The translations under genes and the position numbers were made by a program. A stretch of DNA of 7,948 nt from Endomicrobiia bacterium (GTDB taxonomy: Bacteria; Elusimicrobiota; Endomicrobiia; Endomicrobiales; Endomicrobiaceae). The stretch covers positions 1 through 7,948 of the forward strand of contig WQUP01000012.1 of assembly GCA_009782015.1 (NCBI GenBank). Direction: 5' to 3'. Under the pieces are notes generated by a model. The model saw only the letters and a list, made by a program, of their open reading frames with translations. It was not told where the DNA came from and ran no database searches. This document shows, piece by piece, positions 1-5,750 of the stretch. Positions within the stretch are counted from its first letter, which is position 1. The number at the start of each line of letters is the position of its first letter.

Positions 1-239
1 CCGGTTATCTCCGGATTTATCATTATAATCGGACTTTTTTTGTCAGGGTTAACGTCTATTACGCAAAGCCTCAGCGAAACGCCAACCTGCGGAGCGGCAA
101 GGCCTACTCCGGGAGCAGCATACATGGTTTCAAGCATGTCTGCGGCAAGCTTTTTAATCTCTTCCGTAACCTCGGCGACAGGCTCGCTTTTCTTTCTCAA
201 TACATTGTCACCGTATTTCTTTATTGCAAGTTTTGCCAT
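1..239 (-). CDS. def: Peptide deformylase, N-terminal part (runs off the left edge)
   Basis: Removes the N-formyl group from nascent proteins in the cytoplasm; a metal-dependent hydrolase. Reading the minus strand from the ATG at 239 gives 79 residues beginning MAKLAIKKYGDNVLRKKSEP. Residues 44-53 read GVGLAAPQVG, the first signature motif of the family, including the active-site Gln (residue 51). The metal-binding EGCLS and HExxH motifs lie beyond the left edge, so catalytic completeness cannot be judged. The start is supported by AAGGA about six bases upstream of the ATG and by a normal family N-terminus. The gene is divergent from the deaminase gene, with 227 bp between the two starts. Family assignment is very secure; only about the first half of the usual 160-190 residues is visible. 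Confidence 0.95.
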   Translation of the reverse strand, partial: MAKLAIKKYGDNVLRKKSEPVAEVTEEIKKLAADMLETMYAAPGVGLAAPQVGVSLRLCVIDVNPDKKSPIIMINPEIT

Positions 240-271
240 CTCAAGTCCTTATCTGATTTAAAATTTTCGTC

Positions 272-300
272 ATTTTACCATTTTTTCGCGCCAGAGTGAA
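272..300 (-). promoter_or_regulatory. Possible sigma-70-type promoter for def
   Basis: On the minus strand, TTCACT (300-295, four of six bases of the -35 consensus) is followed after exactly 17 bases by TAAAAT (277-272, five of six of the -10 consensus). Transcription would start near 265, about 25 bases before the def ATG, leaving room for its AAGGA ribosome site. No experiment or conservation supports it here. Confidence 0.35.
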
Positions 301-323
301 GAGCGGAGCGCGCGCTCCTGGCG
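288..323. repeat. GC-rich palindrome in the def/deaminase spacer
   Basis: A perfect 14-bp palindrome, GGAGCGCGCGCTCC (305-318), overlaps a wider pairing of CGCCAG (289-294) with CTGGCG (318-323), so two alternative hairpins can form. It has no T-run on either strand and overlaps the proposed def -35 box. It may be an old repeat remnant or an operator; the sequence cannot decide. Confidence 0.45.
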
Positions 324-429
324 GAAGTTTAGAAGTTTGGAGAGCTTGGAAGTTTAGCAACGACATAATGCAGCAAAGCCTTTGTCTTCGCCAATCTTCT
401 AATCCTCCAATCCTCTAATCTTCCGCCGT
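321..429. repeat. Inverted repeat pair, family D (GA-rich arms)
   Basis: The left arm (321-356) begins GGCGGAAGTTTAGAAG. The right arm (390-429), read on the minus strand, begins GGCGGAAGATTAGAGG. The arms are imperfect reverse complements of roughly 75% identity over about 38 bp around a 33-bp centre. Each arm consists of short purine-rich units of the GGA/GAAG/TTAG type. The right arm stops just before the -35 box of the deaminase promoter. It looks like a small non-coding dispersed repeat; open frames across it are spurious. Confidence 0.7.
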
Positions 430-431
430 TA

Positions 432-460
432 TTGACACTTTCGCGTCTTTTTTGTTTAAT
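432..460 (+). promoter_or_regulatory. Strong sigma-70-type promoter of the deaminase gene
   Basis: A perfect -35 box TTGACA (432-437), a 17-base spacer (438-454) and the -10 box TTTAAT (455-460, five of six consensus bases). The usual distance from -10 to the transcription start puts +1 at about 466-468, on the ATG at 467. This is the best promoter match I found in the window. Confidence 0.75.
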
Positions 461-466
461 GTCGGC

Positions 467-1210
467 ATGGATAATAAATTGAAGCGCCCTACATGGGGCA
501 GTACCCATGATATTCCCGCAGCCGAACAGACTGTTCATGATATAGAAACTCCGCAGCCTAAAAAAGAAGCCGCGGCTCAGCCGGCGGTTAATTCCGCGGT
601 CAATACCGTCAATAAAGAAGCCGGCGCTCCTGCGACAGTTAAGCCTGCTGCCCCTAAACCTCCCGTTGAAATTGAGATTGAGGACCCTTCGGTCAGCACA
701 TTTATGGAAGGCCGTGACAAAATCTCGGAAGAAACGATTACCCGTCCCTCATGGGACGAATATTTCATGAAGCTGGCTTGGCTTGTGGCGGAACGCTCAA
801 CATGCCTCAGGCATCACGTAGGCGCGGTAATAGTCAGGGACAAAAGGATACTGACTACCGGCTACAACGGCGCAGCGGCCGGCGTAAAAGATTGCCTTGA
901 GCTTGGATGCCTCAGGGACGAATTAAAAATTCCGTCCGGCACAAGACATGAGATATGCAGAGCAATACACGCGGAACAAAACGCGATAATCCAAGGCGGT
1001 TTCAGCGGCATAAATATAAAAGGTTCCACGCTTTACTGCACGCATTCTCCGTGTATTTTATGCGCAAAAATGATAGCAAACGCAGGCATAAAAAGAGTAA
1101 TAACCGGCATAGAATACCCCGACAACGCATATAAAGAGCTTTTCTCGCAGGCCAAAATAGAATTCTCGCCTCTAACCATTAAAAATCTGTCCATAACCCA
1201 GAAAATTTAG
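467..1210 (+). CDS. Deoxycytidylate (dCMP) deaminase with N-terminal extension
   Basis: Zinc-dependent cytoplasmic deaminase converting dCMP to dUMP, which feeds thymidylate synthesis (ComEB/dCMP deaminase family). In the 247-residue form from ATG 467, the core starts near residue 93 (RPSWDEYFMKLAWLVAERST). It carries HAEQNA, with zinc ligand His168 and catalytic Glu170, and PCILC with zinc ligands Cys196 and Cys199. Conserved Cys143, Cys148 and the HEIC segment (161-164) match the extra metal-site pattern of this family. Usual members are about 145-190 residues; here about 90 Ala/Pro/Glu/Lys-rich, probably disordered residues precede the core. A longer frame from TTG 452 is possible, but that codon lies upstream of the predicted transcription start. 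ATG 467 has no ribosome site, consistent with a leaderless mRNA. Family call is very secure, start fairly so. Confidence 0.93.
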   Translation: MDNKLKRPTWGSTHDIPAAEQTVHDIETPQPKKEAAAQPAVNSAVNTVNKEAGAPATVKPAAPKPPVEIEIEDPSVSTFMEGRDKISEETITRPSWDEYFMKLAWLVAERSTCLRHHVGAVIVRDKRILTTGYNGAAAGVKDCLELGCLRDELKIPSGTRHEICRAIHAEQNAIIQGGFSGINIKGSTLYCTHSPCILCAKMIANAGIKRVITGIEYPDNAYKELFSQAKIEFSPLTIKNLSITQKI

Positions 1211-1270
1211 GCTCAGGACTTATTGATTATGAAAATATGCCTCATTGGCTTGAGTCACAATTTTGTGATG

Positions 1271-1750
1271 TTTCCCTCGCCCCTTGCGGGAGAGGGTGAA
1301 CACAATGTGTTCGGGTGAGGGGTACGTCGTTTTCTGTTGGTCTTTTAGTTGCCGCATTTTGCGCGTCTATGAGCGTGGGATTTTGGCGGATTATTCAAAT
1401 CCGGTTGTTTGAGCAAAATACCTTTGAATCCTTTATCTCATTTTGCGAGTTCCGGATTTGCCGACAAAACAAAAGGATTGTGCGCTCACCGGCTCGCGCC
1501 CGCCGCCAAGCGCGTGCTCCTTATTCGTCGCACGGCGGCTGCAACTAGCGGCAGTTTTTTTGCTTACTTTTTGAACGCCTGCAAAAAGTAAGGCGGGTGG
1601 CAGTCCGAGGAATAACGAGGACGAGTCTGCCGCGGGCGCGAGATGTGAGCGCCCCGGGTCTGAACACAGTGAAGACTTGGGGGGCGCAGCGCTCCCCGTT
1701 TATTAACGGCAACCCCTCACCCTGCCCTCTCCCGCAAGGGGCGAGGGAAC
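1271..1750. mobile_element. MITE-like 480-bp element bounded by inverted family-A repeats
   Basis: The ends (1271-1323 and 1712-1749) are reverse complements, sharing an identical run of about 25 bp (core CGCCCCTTGCGGGAGAGGG) and the inner sequence GGGTGAGGGGT. The left copy also carries a small hairpin (GAACAC 1298-1303 with GTGTTC 1307-1312) that the right copy lacks. No protein resembling a transposase lies between them: short open frames at 1315-1591 overlap in two frames, have no ribosome sites and cross the structured core. This fills most of the 677-bp spacer between the deaminase and sigma genes. I see no obvious target-site duplication. It could be a non-autonomous element or two independent repeats flanking other sequence. 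Confidence 0.55.
1396..1709. other. Chain of hairpins inside the 480-bp element (possible structured RNA)
   Basis: Six consecutive inverted repeats can be read: CAAATCCGG/CCGGATTTG (1396-1404 with 1452-1460), enclosing GCAAAAT/ATTTTGC (1413-1419 with 1440-1446); GTGCG/CGCAC (1480-1484 with 1529-1533), enclosing CGCGC/GCGCG (1495-1499 with 1510-1514); CTTACTTTTTG/CAAAAAGTAAG (1563-1573 with 1582-1592); GGCAGTCC with GGAC and CTGCC (1599-1631); GGGCGC/GCGCCC (1634-1639 with 1649-1654); and an eight-pair GC stem (1679-1686 with 1690-1697). A T7 run follows GGCAG at 1555-1561. The density of pairing suggests a structured transcript or single-stranded DNA structure. Strand and function are unknown, and no Rfam family is recognised. 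Confidence 0.4.
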
Positions 1751-1792
1751 GAACCTTTAGTTTATTTGCTATAGAGCAGTTTTAATGAGTTC

Positions 1793-1820
1793 TGAACTTA
1801 GGCTATGTTTACTCATATCA
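1793..1820 (+). promoter_or_regulatory. Possible ECF-type promoter upstream of the sigma operon
   Basis: TGAACTT (1793-1799), 16 bases, then TATCA (1816-1820) resembles the RpoE-type pattern GGAACTT-16-TCTGA (six of seven and three of five bases). It lies about 68 bp upstream of the sigma start, as expected if the operon is self-activated, a common arrangement for ECF sigma genes. A small hairpin (GCAGG 1837-1841 with CCTGC 1851-1855) lies in the leader. This is a weak match and an inference only. Confidence 0.3.
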
Positions 1821-1887
1821 CAGACACGGGTTTAGCGCAGGGAGCTTTTTCCTGCAATAAACTTCAAAGAGGTTTCGTTAATTAACC

Positions 1888-2481
1888 ATGAAACATTCAA
1901 ATTTGAACGACTCCGAATTAGTAAGAATGTTTAAGCAGGGCGACAATGACGCTTTTGAAGAGATTGTAACGCGCTACCAGGCGCATGTTTACACATACGT
2001 CATGTCGATAACAAAAAACCCGGATCTTTCAAGCGACATTATACAGGACGTCTTTGTGAGGGTTTTCAAAAAGCTTCACAAGTACAATGAAGAAGACAAG
2101 CTGAAAAACTGGCTGTTCACTCTGGCAAGGAACATCACAATGGACTACTACAGAAAAAACAGCAAAAAGCTGATGCCGCTGGAAACGCAGGAAGAAGACG
2201 AGCTCTCCCTGATAAACGCTTTGCCGGAAGACAAGCCGCAGCCGATAGATATAGTCCTTGCCAACAGCCGCGCGCAGTCCGTAAACGAAGCGCTTGAAAA
2301 ACTTTCGCTTGAAGAAAGAGAGCTTATAGCTCTCAAGGATTCGCTGACTTTTAAGGAAATTGCGGAAATGCAAAATAAACCCATAGGAACTTTACTCTCA
2401 AAATTCAACAGAGCTCTCGGAAAGCTCAGAAAGATTCTTTCCGAAGCCGAGCCGGAGGTGTACAATGAATATATGCGATAA
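1888..2481 (+). CDS. ECF-type RNA polymerase sigma factor (sigma-70 family)
   Basis: Directs core RNA polymerase to a specific promoter set, usually in response to envelope or stress signals. The 197 residues carry sigma region 2 at about 17-90 (DAFEEIVTRYQAHVYTYV, then DIIQDVFVRVFKKL and NWLFTLARNITMDYYRK). An acidic linker spans about 98-128, and region 4 spans about 130-185 (LEKLSLEERELIALKD, then the helix-turn-helix LTFKEIAEMQNKPIGTLLSK). There is no region 1 or 3, as normal for ECF sigma factors. ATG 1888 is the first start after an in-frame stop at 1879. A weak AAAGAGG lies about 15 bases upstream, farther than ideal. The last 17 bases overlap the anti-sigma gene, implying translational coupling. 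The specific ECF subgroup is not determined. Confidence 0.95.
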   Translation: MKHSNLNDSELVRMFKQGDNDAFEEIVTRYQAHVYTYVMSITKNPDLSSDIIQDVFVRVFKKLHKYNEEDKLKNWLFTLARNITMDYYRKNSKKLMPLETQEEDELSLINALPEDKPQPIDIVLANSRAQSVNEALEKLSLEERELIALKDSLTFKEIAEMQNKPIGTLLSKFNRALGKLRKILSEAEPEVYNEYMR

Positions 2482-2866
2482 TCTTCCCCTCTACGTTTAC
2501 GGCGAGATGTCCGCTCAAGAGAAGCAGGAGTTTGAAAAACATTTGTCAGAGTGCGAAAACTGCCGCAATCTGAAAGAAACTTTCGGCGAAGCGCTGGAAG
2601 CAAGAACGCTGCGCAGCGCGCCGGCAGGCGTAATAAACGCGATTTTTGAAAAGACATCCAGAAAACAGCCGTTTTTTGCGTCAATGCGCATGATGAAGCT
2701 CGCCTTTGCGGCCGCAGCCTTTCTTTTGATAGGCATAGGCTATTTTGCGACGGTCTCGCACAGGGATTCGCTGTACGATTCATACGACTATTCAAGCCAG
2801 TCTATAAACGAAATGATAAGCATCGATTCCGATATGGACGAGTACGAATCAATGTTTGTAATTTAA
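2465..2866 (+). CDS. Membrane anti-sigma factor with zinc-finger (ZAS/HC2) domain
   Basis: Probably holds the upstream ECF sigma factor inactive at the cytoplasmic membrane. The 133 residues begin MNICDNLPLYVYGEMS and show the zinc-associated anti-sigma pattern Cys4, then His26-x3-Cys30-x2-Cys33 (HLSECENCRN). A linker follows, then one membrane span at about 77-97 (MKLAFAAAAFLLIGIGYFA). A short acidic tail (98-133, eight Asp/Glu in DSLYDSYDYSS...SDMDEYESM) is presumably outside the membrane. The extracytoplasmic part is only about 35 residues, too short for a folded sensor domain. The start is set by GGAGGTG (2454-2460) inside the end of the sigma gene. It forms an operon with the sigma gene (17-bp overlap) and the secreted protein (10-bp gap). 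Confidence 0.9.
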   Translation: MNICDNLPLYVYGEMSAQEKQEFEKHLSECENCRNLKETFGEALEARTLRSAPAGVINAIFEKTSRKQPFFASMRMMKLAFAAAAFLLIGIGYFATVSHRDSLYDSYDYSSQSINEMISIDSDMDEYESMFVI

Positions 2867-2876
2867 GGAGGAAGTT

Positions 2877-3443
2877 ATGTTGAAAAAAGTATCGGTTTTG
2901 GTGTGCGTCGCATTTGTTCTCGGCGTTTTGTCGTTAGGGCAGGTTCAGGCTCAGGGAAACAGCTCCGCTGACGGAGGTCCGGCTTGCTCGGCGATGATGA
3001 AAGACGGAGACGCAATGAAAGACATGAAAGAACAGATGAGCGCAAGAAAAGAAAAAATGGAAGCGATGAAGAAAGATCATATGGAGTATCAGAAGAAACT
3101 CGACGGCTTTGTCGATCAGTACAACAAGACTAAGGGCGCAAAACAGGACGCTGTAAAAGCTCAGATAAAGGATTTGATCTCCGCACAGACCGATAAAGAG
3201 CTCGCGGCAAAGAAAGAGCTAATAGCCGAGCAAAAAGCGAGAATAGAAAGTTTTGAGAAGAAGACAGCGGATATCGAAGCTAACAAAGCTAAATACGTTG
3301 ACGATAAAGTCGCTTTAGTGACCAGCAAAGAAGGCCAGGAAAAGATGAAAGAGATGAGAGAAAGAAGAGGCAGAATGAAAGGAGACAGAAGGGCAAGAAC
3401 GGCAGAGACCGCTCCGGCTGCAACAACCGCAAACACGAAGTAA
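2877..3443 (+). CDS. Secreted Met/Lys/Glu-rich coiled-coil protein, function unknown
   Basis: The 188 residues start with a clear Sec signal peptide (1-25, cleavage expected after VQA in SLGQVQA-QG), so the protein is likely periplasmic. The mature part has a short region with its only Cys (Cys37), then a highly charged, almost uninterrupted helix from about 43 to 165 typical of a coiled coil. Eleven Met residues cluster at 40-69 and 157-167. A basic segment (RERRGRMKGDRRAR, 161-174) and an Ala/Thr-rich tail follow. GGAGG overlaps the stop of the anti-sigma gene. Met-rich helical periplasmic proteins such as Spy, CpxP and ZraP act in envelope stress or metal response; similarity here is in composition only and I see no LTxxQ motif. 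It may be the signal, feedback partner or main target of the sigma/anti-sigma pair. Confidence 0.85.
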   Translation: MLKKVSVLVCVAFVLGVLSLGQVQAQGNSSADGGPACSAMMKDGDAMKDMKEQMSARKEKMEAMKKDHMEYQKKLDGFVDQYNKTKGAKQDAVKAQIKDLISAQTDKELAAKKELIAEQKARIESFEKKTADIEANKAKYVDDKVALVTSKEGQEKMKEMRERRGRMKGDRRARTAETAPAATTANTK

Positions 3444-3464
3444 GCGAATTTATAGATAAAAAAG

Positions 3465-3503
3465 AAGAGCCGGATGAATTATTTATCCGGCTCTTTTCTT
3501 TTT
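3465..3503 (+). terminator. Intrinsic terminator of the sigma operon
   Basis: AAGAGCCGGAT (3465-3475) pairs perfectly with ATCCGGCTCTT (3485-3495). Three more pairs inside can shrink the loop to three bases, and the T-rich tract TTTTCTTTTT follows. It lies 22 bases after the stop of the secreted protein gene. The A-rich sequence before the stem would give a U-tract on the other strand too, so it might also stop minus-strand transcription. Confidence 0.85.
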
Positions 3504-3515
3504 ATTGACGCTGTT

Positions 3516-3543
3516 TGTCATTCCGGCGAAAGCCGGAATCCAT
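3516..3543. repeat. Family-B palindromic repeat, copy 1
   Basis: TGTC, then stem ATTCCGGC (3520-3527), a GAAA loop (3528-3531) and GCCGGAAT (3532-3539), ending CCAT. This is the common bacterial intergenic palindrome type with a TGTCAT..ATCCAT frame. Further copies in the window are at 3669-3763 and 7239-7326. It starts just after the terminator. Confidence 0.75.
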
Positions 3544-3623
3544 TGTCGCAGTATCGTCGGACAAACCTAAAGACAACATGGATAGCCTGTCCCGTAGTGT
3601 TTTAATACGGGAACAACTATGTA

Positions 3624-3789
3624 TTTTTAGAGAAACTCAATTGGGTTTCTCTAAAAACCCTTAAAGTCTGTCATACCGGAAAGTCTCTGTCCGGTATCTG
3701 CAGTTTTTTGTCGTCAAACAAGCTTTAAGGCAGATTCCGGACTACTGCCTTCCGGAATGACAAGCAAGGGTTATTAGAGACACCCAATT
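3624..3789. repeat. Nested inverted repeats: family-F arms around a family-B pair
   Basis: The 24-bp arms at 3639-3662 and 3766-3789 are inverted copies matching at 22 of 24 positions (core TTAGAGA-ACCCAATT). They flank two inverted family-B palindromes: ATACCGGA/TCCGGTAT (3673-3680 with 3690-3697) and ATTCCGGA/TCCGGAAT (3734-3741 with 3751-3758). The left F arm is also half of a 34-bp palindrome (3624-3657, TTTTTAGAGAAAC pairing with GTTTCTCTAAAAA). A separate hairpin TCCCGTA/TACGGGA sits at 3590-3612. Together with copy 1 these fill most of the 376-bp spacer between the sigma operon and the TIGR03545-like gene. No gene is seen here. Confidence 0.7.
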
Positions 3790-3803
3790 ACGAATTTCGG
3801 GGA

Positions 3804-3822
3804 TGACACGCTTTGCGTGTCA
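3804..3822. repeat. Hairpin overlapping the stop codon of the TIGR03545-like gene
   Basis: TGACACGC (3804-3811), loop TTT, GCGTGTCA (3815-3822). The right arm contains the minus-strand TGA stop (3822-3820). No T-run follows on the minus strand, so it is a poor intrinsic terminator. The flanking TGTCATCCCCG read on the minus strand resembles the edge of a family-B repeat. Confidence 0.55.
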
Positions 3823-5718
3823 CTTTCCAAAACCCGAGATAAGCGAACCCATGGCCTGTTTTTTTAGTTCGTTTTCTTTCTGCGTTATGAGGCTTTTAAC
3901 GCTGTCGAGCTGCTTTTGCACGTCTTGAAGCTTGGGGCCGAGGGCGCTCTGCACGTTTGCGCCGTACTTGTCGGCGTCGGCTTTGAGCGACTTGGTCTGA
4001 CCGTCGATATAGCGCGTTACTTCCTGCTTTATCTTGGACTTGACGTCTCCCAAGGCGGCGTTGAGCACATTGTTAAATCTCTGCGCTAAAAGCTTATCGA
4101 GATCCGAAGAAAAATTGAATTTTGTGCCATCTGCCTGAAGTATGGATATGCCGGCGTTAACATTTACCGCGTTTATCCCCTGCCATATCATGCCGACGTA
4201 TTTGACGATATTCGGATCAACCCCGTCGAAGTTTTTAGCCGAAGCGTCGTAAGTCATTGAGGTTATCGTCATACCGGCGTTGGTTATAAAATCGCTGCCC
4301 CTGAGAAGAAAATCAGCGGCGAACTTGACTTTCGCGGCGTCAAATGAAGGAGTATAATCAGTCATTGGAATATTGAACATGTTTGCGTCCATGCCGGAAA
4401 TCGCAACGGAAATTTTGTCTTCCGCGACCGCTTTAAGCCTGTCAAAACTGCCGAAAAGATTTATCGTGCGGACCGTGTCGTCGCCTGATGCCTCAAACGA
4501 AGTTATTTGGCCTATGAGCCTCTGGTTCGAAGTTATGTTTTTTACGCTGCCTTTAAACGAAACCGGAGTTCCGGGCTTTCCTTCACCTCCGGACGTGCCG
4601 GAGAGCGATATGTTGGCTATCCAAAGGCTCGGGAGAGACCCTGTGCGCGGATATATTATGTCCCTGCCTTTAAGCCTTTCTCTAGGCTCGGGCTTCTTGG
4701 TTTCTTCAGGTGTCTTTTCAGGCAGATACTTTCTCACGAGAGCCATGTAATAAAGAACCTTGTCGACTTTTGAGACCCATGCCTGCCCGAACAGCATAAC
4801 GGCTATGTTCTTTACGTCAAGCGTAGGTATCGCAAGTTTTGACGCGATATTGTTTACGTCGCTCTCTATAAGCGAACTCATATCCTTGAGAGCTGCCTTC
4901 TGCGCTGCGGCGTCTTTCGCAATGCTGTCCTGTATGGCTTTCAGGTCTTTATAGGTCTGCTCGAGATCCGCTCTCTTTGCGTTAAGCTGCGCAAGATTGT
5001 CCTTCAGAGCGGCGATGTCCGCCGGAGTTTTGACGCTGGTCTTTGAGACTTTGTCGGCAAGAGCCGATATGTCGTTTATCTTGGATTTTACGTCTATCGA
5101 ATTTATTTTCTTGGTATAATCGTCGTATTTGCCCATGATGCCGACGTAGTATTCCTTGACCGCGGCAGCGGATTTAATGCCGGCCATGTCCATGGCGTTC
5201 TGCGGAGAGAAATTGCCGATCTGTTTTTGTATCTCGCCGAATTTCTGAACGCCGGGCAGCGCGTTAACCTCGCCGACGGCTTTGTTCTTTATTTCTTTCA
5301 TCATCTTCTCGGTAAAGCTCTCTTCGCCGGGAGCAGTCTTCTTCACGGGCTTGGGAGGAAGCTTGCACGAAGTTTTCCTTGCAGTCCCCCACTTTAAGCC
5401 GTCAACGCTCATATTGTCGATTATCACTTTTTTGGAAAGCAGCGGTATAAACCTTACGCCGAAATTTATGTCGTCGATATCTAGCAGGTTTTTAAACTCG
5501 TTGTCCTTATCGCCGATTTTGATATTCCTTATGTCAACCGAAAGCCTTGTAAATCCGGTCTTGACGCTTGCTATCTCTACTTTTGCGCCGAAAACCGTCT
5601 CGCCGGCTGATATAAGAGCGCTTTTAAGGATAGCGTCGAAGAAAAATACGAAAAACAGCCAAACCACTGCTATTATCACCAGCGCCGGAACCACAAACGA
5701 CCATCTGAATATTTTCAT
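3820..5718 (-). CDS. TIGR03545-like, AsmA-like single-span envelope protein
   Basis: A large membrane-anchored protein of unknown function, 632 residues from the ATG at 5718. A membrane span at about 7-28 is followed by a segment at 41-112 (GAKVEIASVKTGFTRLSVDI...FIPLLSKKVIIDNMSVDGLKW) with the strand pattern of AsmA-like/TamB-type proteins. A Lys/Ala-rich coiled-coil region lies at about 185-285. A beta-rich region (362-545) holds repeated glycine-containing strands such as PVSFKGSVKNI and INLFGSFDRLKAVAEDK. A C-terminal coiled coil spans about 555-622. Most of the protein should lie in the periplasm. An upstream GTG (5739) is possible, but AGAGG five bases before ATG 5718 fixes the start. 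Its partner, the TIGR03546-like gene, lies 194 bp upstream on the same strand. Family call from recognition; AsmA-like relation is inference. Confidence 0.82.
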   Translation of the reverse strand: MKIFRWSFVVPALVIIAVVWLFFVFFFDAILKSALISAGETVFGAKVEIASVKTGFTRLSVDIRNIKIGDKDNEFKNLLDIDDINFGVRFIPLLSKKVIIDNMSVDGLKWGTARKTSCKLPPKPVKKTAPGEESFTEKMMKEIKNKAVGEVNALPGVQKFGEIQKQIGNFSPQNAMDMAGIKSAAAVKEYYVGIMGKYDDYTKKINSIDVKSKINDISALADKVSKTSVKTPADIAALKDNLAQLNAKRADLEQTYKDLKAIQDSIAKDAAAQKAALKDMSSLIESDVNNIASKLAIPTLDVKNIAVMLFGQAWVSKVDKVLYYMALVRKYLPEKTPEETKKPEPRERLKGRDIIYPRTGSLPSLWIANISLSGTSGGEGKPGTPVSFKGSVKNITSNQRLIGQITSFEASGDDTVRTINLFGSFDRLKAVAEDKISVAISGMDANMFNIPMTDYTPSFDAAKVKFAADFLLRGSDFITNAGMTITSMTYDASAKNFDGVDPNIVKYVGMIWQGINAVNVNAGISILQADGTKFNFSSDLDKLLAQRFNNVLNAALGDVKSKIKQEVTRYIDGQTKSLKADADKYGANVQSALGPKLQDVQKQLDSVKSLITQKENELKKQAMGSLISGFGK

Positions 5719-5750
5719 TTTATCCTCTTCTGACTGCACTTTGAAGTGTT

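Noticed and set aside
40..261. Plus-strand open frame of 73 residues at the left edge
   Set aside because: It is the antisense shadow of peptide deformylase, whose minus-strand reading gives the GVGLAAPQVG motif and a ribosome site.
321..429. CRISPR-like or tandem array in the GA-rich repeats
   Set aside because: Units are short, irregular and inverted, with no constant repeat and spacer lengths.
1255..1268. TCACAA/TTGTGA palindrome as terminator of the deaminase gene
   Set aside because: Only six pairs with a two-base loop and no T-run follows; not supportable as an intrinsic terminator.
1539..1561. CTGC/GCAG hairpin followed by seven T as an intrinsic terminator
   Set aside because: The stem is only about four pairs and lies 330 bp from the nearest upstream gene; kept only as a detail of the structured core.
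1315..1785. Three small plus-strand open frames (77, 60 and 62 residues) in the deaminase/sigma spacer
   Set aside because: The first two overlap in different frames; all lack ribosome sites, cross strong hairpins and the family-A repeats, and read as low-complexity Arg/Ala-rich peptides.
2148..2795. Long minus-strand open frame (215 residues) under the sigma and anti-sigma genes
   Set aside because: Ser/Arg/Leu-rich shadow of two well-recognised plus-strand genes; no domain or ribosome site.
3624..3657. 34-bp palindrome as a bidirectional terminator
   Set aside because: The T-run precedes and the A-run follows the stem on both strands, so neither transcript would end in a U-tract after a GC-rich stem.
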